Origin: Ascochyta rabiei
Lineage: Eukaryota; Ascomycota; Dothideomycetes; Pleosporales; Didymellaceae
DNA: 64,000 bases
Assembly: GCF_004011695.2 (NCBI RefSeq)
Contig: NC_082418.1
Span: 1-64,000 of the forward strand
Reading direction: 5' to 3'
The stretch's first letter is position 1. Every line of letters begins with the position of its first letter. Shown here piece after piece: positions 59,002 through 64,000 of the stretch. Under the pieces are notes generated by a model. That model was given only the letters and a program-made list of their open reading frames with translations, was not told the DNA's origin and did no database searches. Both the position numbers and the translations under genes were made by a program.

Positions 59002-59064
<63 letters not shown>

Positions 59065-59764
59065 CAACGTGGTAGCCAATTCACTTATATACTTTGGTTT
59101 CATATACTCAACTGGCATTCAAAAGGAACGTTCAATGCGTGTAAAGGACTTGTCGGTGGTGAGTCCGATCAAACAACGCGCCGAATACCAAAGGAGTCAC
59201 GGATCAAGCAAAGCTTCCGGTGAATCATTTCGGTAACAACTCAGTCGATGGCTTACCACGCCGGATGGCTGATTTTTGCTTCTGGAAAGAACAATCATCG
59301 GCTCTTGAAATTCACTAATCTACGGTCCCAAGATGCGGTCGGTAACAGATTTCCGTAAAGAATTTGGGTCAACATTACCGGAAAAAATATCAGGTGACAT
59401 AGTCTTATCCGAAACGCGCCCCGATAATAATATGCGCTAAGAAATCCGAAATACCGTTGAAGCACAGCCGTTGAGTGTTCGGTGTTTGTCACGGAAAAGG
59501 CCAGTCATGAGCTAACCGATCCAGTGAAGATCCGAGCTCAGAATCCGCGCGAAGTGCACGCGGCTCGGTGAGGCCGCAGTGCAAAAGTGCTGATTGTTTT
59601 GAATTATTAGCCAAAACAAAAGCCTGATTGTTTTTTTCGGGTAACAATCCTAGAAAAGGTAGATAGATCTTGTGCGCATTTATCCACTTACGCAATTCTT
59701 AACGCCGCACCTCGCCTTACTGTTGTTTTTTCAAAAACCTCCAAGCACGGAGACAATTCTAACC
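58927..59764. promoter_or_regulatory. Shared promoter of precursor and reductase genes
   Basis: The 838-bp gap between the divergent ATGs at 58926 (minus) and 59765 (plus) contains a pure GAT microsatellite at 59003-59062 and many CGG/CCG words between 59165 and 59470 (for example CTTCCGGTGAATC, TTTCGGTAAC, CGCCGGATGG, TACCGGAAAA, ATCCGAAATACCG). This suggests Zn2Cys6 control of both genes; no experiment supports it here. Confidence 0.5.
59003..59062. repeat. (GAT)20 microsatellite
   Basis: Twenty uninterrupted GAT units, 77-136 bp upstream of the precursor ATG, within its presumed 5' UTR or core promoter. Confidence 0.97.
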
Positions 59765-61533
59765 ATGAATTGGCCATACCACATTTTGGAACTGTCTCCT
59801 AAGCAGAAATCAGACCGTCGTATGTTGTTGGATCAATATGCGTTATACGCTCAATTTTCCACATTTATACCTCTGGGATTCTTAATGATGTTGAGATTGA
59901 TGCGAACTCTGATGAACAGAGCAACAAAAAAGCGTGCATCGTCATACAGCTCTCGACTTTCATACTCCGTAGATTATCCGGGGGGAACGATGCTAAACCA
60001 ACTCGTTTGGTGGTTGGGGGGAGACGTCAAAATCGCTGGGTACTACTTAGGTCGAAAATCTCAATTTCTGCTGAGTAGCCTGTGGACAGTTTGCTTCTTA
60101 TTTCTGTCTATTAATGAGACTGGCAACGGTACGTTGAACCAACAGAGGAGTAACAGTAGATTCCAAGATTGTATTTCTTACTGACTCTCTCAGATTACTT
60201 CCACCTTACAAAACGTTTCGGCATTGTCGGTACATCTCAGCTACCTATACTATACCTTCTTTCGTTGAAGCGCCTAAACCCTGTGGCATATGCTTTCCAC
60301 ATGTCGCACGAAACTGTGAACCAGTGGCATCGGATACTCGGACGAATAGTATACCTACTTGTAACTCTCCATGGTGGTCTCTATATCAACTTCTACATCC
60401 GATCCAGCAGTTTTGGAAATGCTTTCTTCCGAGCAGTTCCAGTTCTCGGCATACTCGCTCTGACTGGCATTACTGTCCTCAATACTGCCGCGATTTCCAT
60501 GATCAGGAGATACTCCTACCGGGTATTCTTTTTTACACACATCATTGTGGCTTTCGCATTGCCTCCAATAATTTGGTTCCATGTGCCCTACAGCAGGGCT
60601 TTTGTAGCAGAATCGTTCGTCCTCCTAGTTCTGGATCTATTTCTGCGTTCTTTCAGCACAGTTCAGAGCTTGGCAACGGTGGAAAAAGTTCCAGGCACTG
60701 ACTTGGTCAAAATTGTGGCCAAGGTTCCTTCTAAATGCTGGGCACACTTCGCAACACACCCAGCCTCGCACGCCTACCTGAGTATACCAGCTAGATCGGG
60801 AACAATTCGAGAGCCCCTATTGTCACCCCTTCTCCGCTATGGATTCCTCTTGAATCCTTTTACAGTCGCATCCGTAAGAGAGGGAACTAGAAAGCTCACA
60901 TTTGTGATGCGTGTAAAGAACGGGCCACTCACTAAGAGCTTCGATCATCTTACTAGCCAAGATGAGCATACCGGCAGTACCAAAGTCATTGTGAGGATTG
61001 ATGGGCCATATGGCGCTACATCCAAATTTTCAATACTTGAAAGTTCCAGTTTCGACTACATCCTTCTTGTAGCTGGAGGCGTTGGTGCGACTTTTATTAT
61101 GCCGCTGTACGAGAGGCTCATAGCCAACAACGTCTCAGCCGAAGTCAAAGTAGTTTGGGCCGTCCAAAATGCCAACGAAACATCTTGGCCCATATTGTCA
61201 ACACAAGAGAGCATCTACAATGATCCGCGTGTTGACATATATACGACGGGGACCAAACTAGATTTAGATGCTAACGATTCCGGCTCCGGATCTCACATCG
61301 AGGATGTGGAAATGAACATTTGGAAAGATGGACGGTCTGTACCAGTAGGGGATCGACAACGGCCAGACTTTCAGAGAATTGTCGACCAGATCTTTGTTAA
61401 AAACCATTATAAGCGTATTGCGGTTGTTGTTTGTGGGCCTGTTCCGATGTCTCAGGACCTACGACAGGCTGTAGGGGTTTGGGTCAAGAAGAGCAAAGAT
61501 ATCTGGTTCCATAGCGAGAGCTTTGGCCTTTGA
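59765..61533 (+). CDS. Ferric reductase-like transmembrane oxidoreductase
   Basis: Two exons, 59765-60128 and 60194-61533, separated by a 65-nt GT-AG intron, give 567 residues. The N-terminal membrane domain has several helices and the family block DYFHLTKRFGIVGTSQLP at the splice junction. Haem-binding histidines are plausible in the HETVNQWHRILGRIVYLLVTLHGG helix pair and in THIIVAFALPPIIWFH. The FAD-binding site is recognisable by NPFTVAS, and the NAD(P) domain by GPYGA, VAGGVGATFIMPLY and the C-terminal CGPVPM. The protein is about 100-150 residues shorter than many fungal Fre proteins. Family role: transmembrane electron transfer from NADPH to ferric iron or another acceptor. Its divergent promoter with the RiPP precursor suggests it belongs to the cluster, perhaps as a redox tailoring or iron/copper supply enzyme. 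Confidence 0.93.
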
Positions 61534-62246
61534 ATTGAATTCACAGCTTTTATTACTAAGTCTTAAGAATCTCGTAGCAGTTACAGACGAAGAAGGTAGA
61601 GCTGACTTTCTTAGATATAGACAAGATAGTAGAGACAAAGGCGGGTAAGTTCATATGAATGAAACTCGAGAGGTACTTATCGTGTCCAATAGAACCATGA
61701 AGGAAAGATTGATCGTATACACCGAGTGGAGGCAAGCCATTTGAAGGTTCTGCTTGAGCATCCTCGGCGTGAGCTGAGGTACTAAAGCATGCTTTTACAG
61801 CCTATTGGCTATATCGACATCAGCTTGTGTCTTAAAACATATGATGCGGCTGCTCTGAGGTGCTTTTAATCGCTGTAAATGCAACGCCACTTGAACACTC
61901 TACATCTTGGCCGCTTCAGGTCGTGTCTGGCTTGCAATCAGGTGCCATAATACTGACACTGTTGCAACTTCAATGACTTTGCCAGAGACAGGTCGGACTG
62001 TCGGCCAAAAATATTCTGTAACCAACCACGCAGCACGGGCAGTTTTACTATGAAATACTAGCGGGAGACGTCACCTCTGTTTTGTCGCTGTCAATACCTA
62101 GTCTTAGTTGTACCAAGCCAGACTCTACGCAATATCTTTTGTGATGCAGAGGAAGTGGGAAATACACGCAGGTCAACCAGCCACGAAATGCGCAGCATTA
62201 ACACAAAAAAAGTTAGTTTAATACTACAAAAATATACAGTAATATA
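61534..62246. other. 3' flank of the reductase gene
   Basis: Ordinary-composition sequence with no supported gene, ending at the left TA of the third Fot1-like element. Confidence 0.4.
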
Positions 62247-62248
62247 TA

Positions 62249-63295
62249 ACGTGTTACACCACCGAGCTGCGCACTCATGCCAAGACTACACTTTATTCTA
62301 TCTTTTATCCAATGCCTCAACAACCTGATCTGAAGTTGCTTTCTTGTGATGAGGATAAAGTTATCCTTGCAATAAAATTAATCAGGTCTAATTAATTCAA
62401 CAATAAGCCAGCAACGCGCTGCTGCAATCTATAACGTGCCTGAAAGCACCCTTCGTACGCGACGAGCCAAAACCACTTTACAACGCGACTGCCATCCCAA
62501 TTTAGTAAGGCTTACTTAGCCTAAAGAGGAGACAGTTATATAATACATAAGGAAGCTTAACGCATAAGGCTTTGCCTCTACGCTAAACTACGTACGTAAA
62601 ATAGCCGATTAACTGCTAGCTGCCTGTAGTAGTAGCTAGGTTAGAGAAAGTTAGGCACACAGGTTTACCTGCTAGAAGCTAGAGATTAAGTCTTAGGTAA
62701 CTAGGCAGGGTGATCTAAAGAGAGTCCTGTGTAGTAATCTAGAAATTATTAGCCCCTTATTTAACTATGTACGTAACGTTAAAGCTAAGAACAGGATCCT
62801 AGATAAAGATATCTACAGCCTTAACAAGACTGGCTTCTAGATAGGTGTTAGAGGGTCTGTTAAGGTTATAGCAGCGTCTAAGAAGCTTTTTAAGCCACTT
62901 AGAGTCCAGCCTGGCAACTGTAAGTGGGCAACGTTAATTGCCGCCATTAACGCCATACAGTTAGTTATCCCACCCTTCTTCTTCTTTAGAGCAAATAACT
63001 ATAATTAGGCCTAGTATTACAACCTAATAGACTGACGTATTAGTGTTAGTAAGAATAGCTAGATAACAAATAAACTAGGTCTAGAGTGGCTGAAGCATTA
63101 TATCCAGCATACAACAGCCAGGACAGTGGGTAGCTATTAGCTGCTGATAATTAATGGCCATAAGAGCCATAAGTCGCTTGCCTTCCAGGATCTGTGTGAA
63201 GAGAAAAAAATCATCACTCTCTGTATGCCTCCTCACACCTCCTATCATCCTACAACCACTTGATGTAGGGTGTTCCGCCCCATTAAAGCGGGCGT
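62249..63295 (+). mobile_element. Truncated Fot1-like transposon, element 3
   Basis: The left terminal repeat starts ACGTGTTACACCACCGAGC after TA (62247-62248) and shares the inner GCCAAGACTACAC with elements 1 and 2. Transposase landmarks are present with stops: LNKTGF near 62818, LLIINGHKSHKS near 63145, ITLCMPPHTS near 63210, LDVG near 63260. Homology ends near 63295, inside the DDE domain, where GC-richer unrelated sequence starts. There is no right terminal repeat, so it was cut by a deletion or insertion. Confidence 0.8.
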
Positions 63296-64000
63296 AAAAG
63301 ACAGAGGTTAATGTTGCGGACGAGGGTCACTCAACCCTACGTCCCACATCTTCGACGCTGAAGCAGTAGGAGCATGTAGAGACCTCCTGCACACAATAAG
63401 GCAACCAGGTCTCAACACCCGCCGGATCTGGCGATACATAGACAGCACCTCAGTCATATGGTGCCTGAGGGGTAATCCATCTCCCACCTCCCAATGGACT
63501 TACCTTGAGTGCCATGGCGCGATGGAGACTCACGACGTCTCCATCAAGTGGGCCCCAGGACACTCTGTAGTGACAAATTAAAATTGATACTTTCTAAAGA
63601 GCCCGGGAAACGTAGCAAAGACAAGCTTTTCCAATGCCGCAAATCCTCCTCGACGTCGACCGACACGACTGCCACTCTCGCCACCATACTGCGAAGAAAC
63701 CTAGGACCATCTTCGCAGAATCTACCACCATCCCCGGGCATATCTGGTTTGGTGCGAAGAAGCACTCATGGTTCTGTCGCGACGGCGACTCCGATCGACT
63801 CATCTCGCTCGCTGTCCGCCCCCGCCGGCAAAGGTCGACTCGGCAATCTTAACCAGTACAAATATGGAGAACTAGAGATCATATTCTCTAGCAAGCCAGA
63901 ATGCAAGGATTTCGTTGACATATGGCACCAACATGTAAGAAAATTCGACTTATCACCATCGAAAACATGATATCTAAGCGACCACGATAGCTGGAAATTA
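63296..64000 (+). other. Possible gene fragment at the window edge
   Basis: GC-richer sequence with an open frame from 63509 to 63970 lacking an ATG at its start. The translation is Ser/Thr/Arg-rich, then GRLGNLNQYKYGELEIIFSSKPECKDFVDIWHQHVRKFDL, which looks like a folded domain end. I do not recognise the family. It could be an exon of a gene whose 5' part was lost at the junction near 63295, or a repeat relic. Confidence 0.3.

Noticed and set aside
58936..59118. Poly-serine frame on the minus strand
   Set aside because: A translation of the GAT microsatellite upstream of the precursor, with no other support.
1..64000. tRNA or rRNA genes
   Set aside because: I looked for cloverleaf-type A/B box patterns and rRNA-like conserved stretches while reading and saw none that I could support; a tRNAscan-SE or Infernal run would settle it.

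Overview
The window is the left end of a chromosome of a filamentous ascomycete. It opens with a TTAGGG-type telomere, has short GT-AG introns of about 46-75 nt, and carries a telomere-linked helicase, AT-rich transposon graveyards with a strong RIP (repeat-induced point mutation) signature, a Zn2Cys6 regulator and UstYa/DUF3328 proteins. A Dothideomycete such as a member of the Pleosporales fits best, but this is inference from architecture and no marker gene is present.

Layout. 1-84: telomere. 85-3682: a 3.6 kb pyrimidine/adenine tract with a single G on the + strand. 3683-5480: subtelomeric repeats. 5486-10096 (-) and 10394-12082 (+): a head-to-head pair, a telomere-linked helicase pseudogene whose 4.6 kb frame is broken only by two RIP-type stop codons, and an intact gene of unknown function. 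12.4-29.9 kb: AT-rich isochore with relics of a Ty3/Gypsy chromovirus (+), a Ty1/Copia element (-) and unclassified repeats. 30.7-33.5 kb: an intact secreted subtilisin, flanked by inverted copies of a 1 kb repeat. 36.5-38.7 kb (-): a Zn2Cys6 transcription factor gene. 39-50.6 kb: a second AT-rich block with two full-length 1.86 kb pogo/Fot1-like transposons, a solo-LTR-like insertion and a recurring 11-bp-phased motif. 50.65-52.4 kb: GC-normal relic sequence without an intact gene. 52.5-61.5 kb: a gene cluster. 62.2-63.3 kb: a truncated third Fot1-like element. 63.3-64 kb: a possible gene fragment at the window edge.

The main discovery candidate is the 52.5-61.5 kb cluster. It looks like a fungal dikaritin-type RiPP locus (ustiloxin/phomopsin/asperipin/victorin class). 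A two-exon secreted precursor carries 14 perfectly conserved copies of EVVVPDKGHYD separated by KR/RR Kex2 sites. Around it lie an intact UstYa oxidase with two HxxHC motifs, a smaller HxxHC membrane protein resembling phomopsin-cluster accessory proteins, a broken UstYa N-terminus, a 10-TM drug/metabolite transporter and a divergently transcribed ferric-reductase-like oxidoreductase. The model is a peptide secreted through the ER, cut by Kex2, cyclised by UstYa-type enzymes and exported. The product is unknown.

The second striking feature is the G-less tract next to the telomere, whose origin and transcription are open questions.
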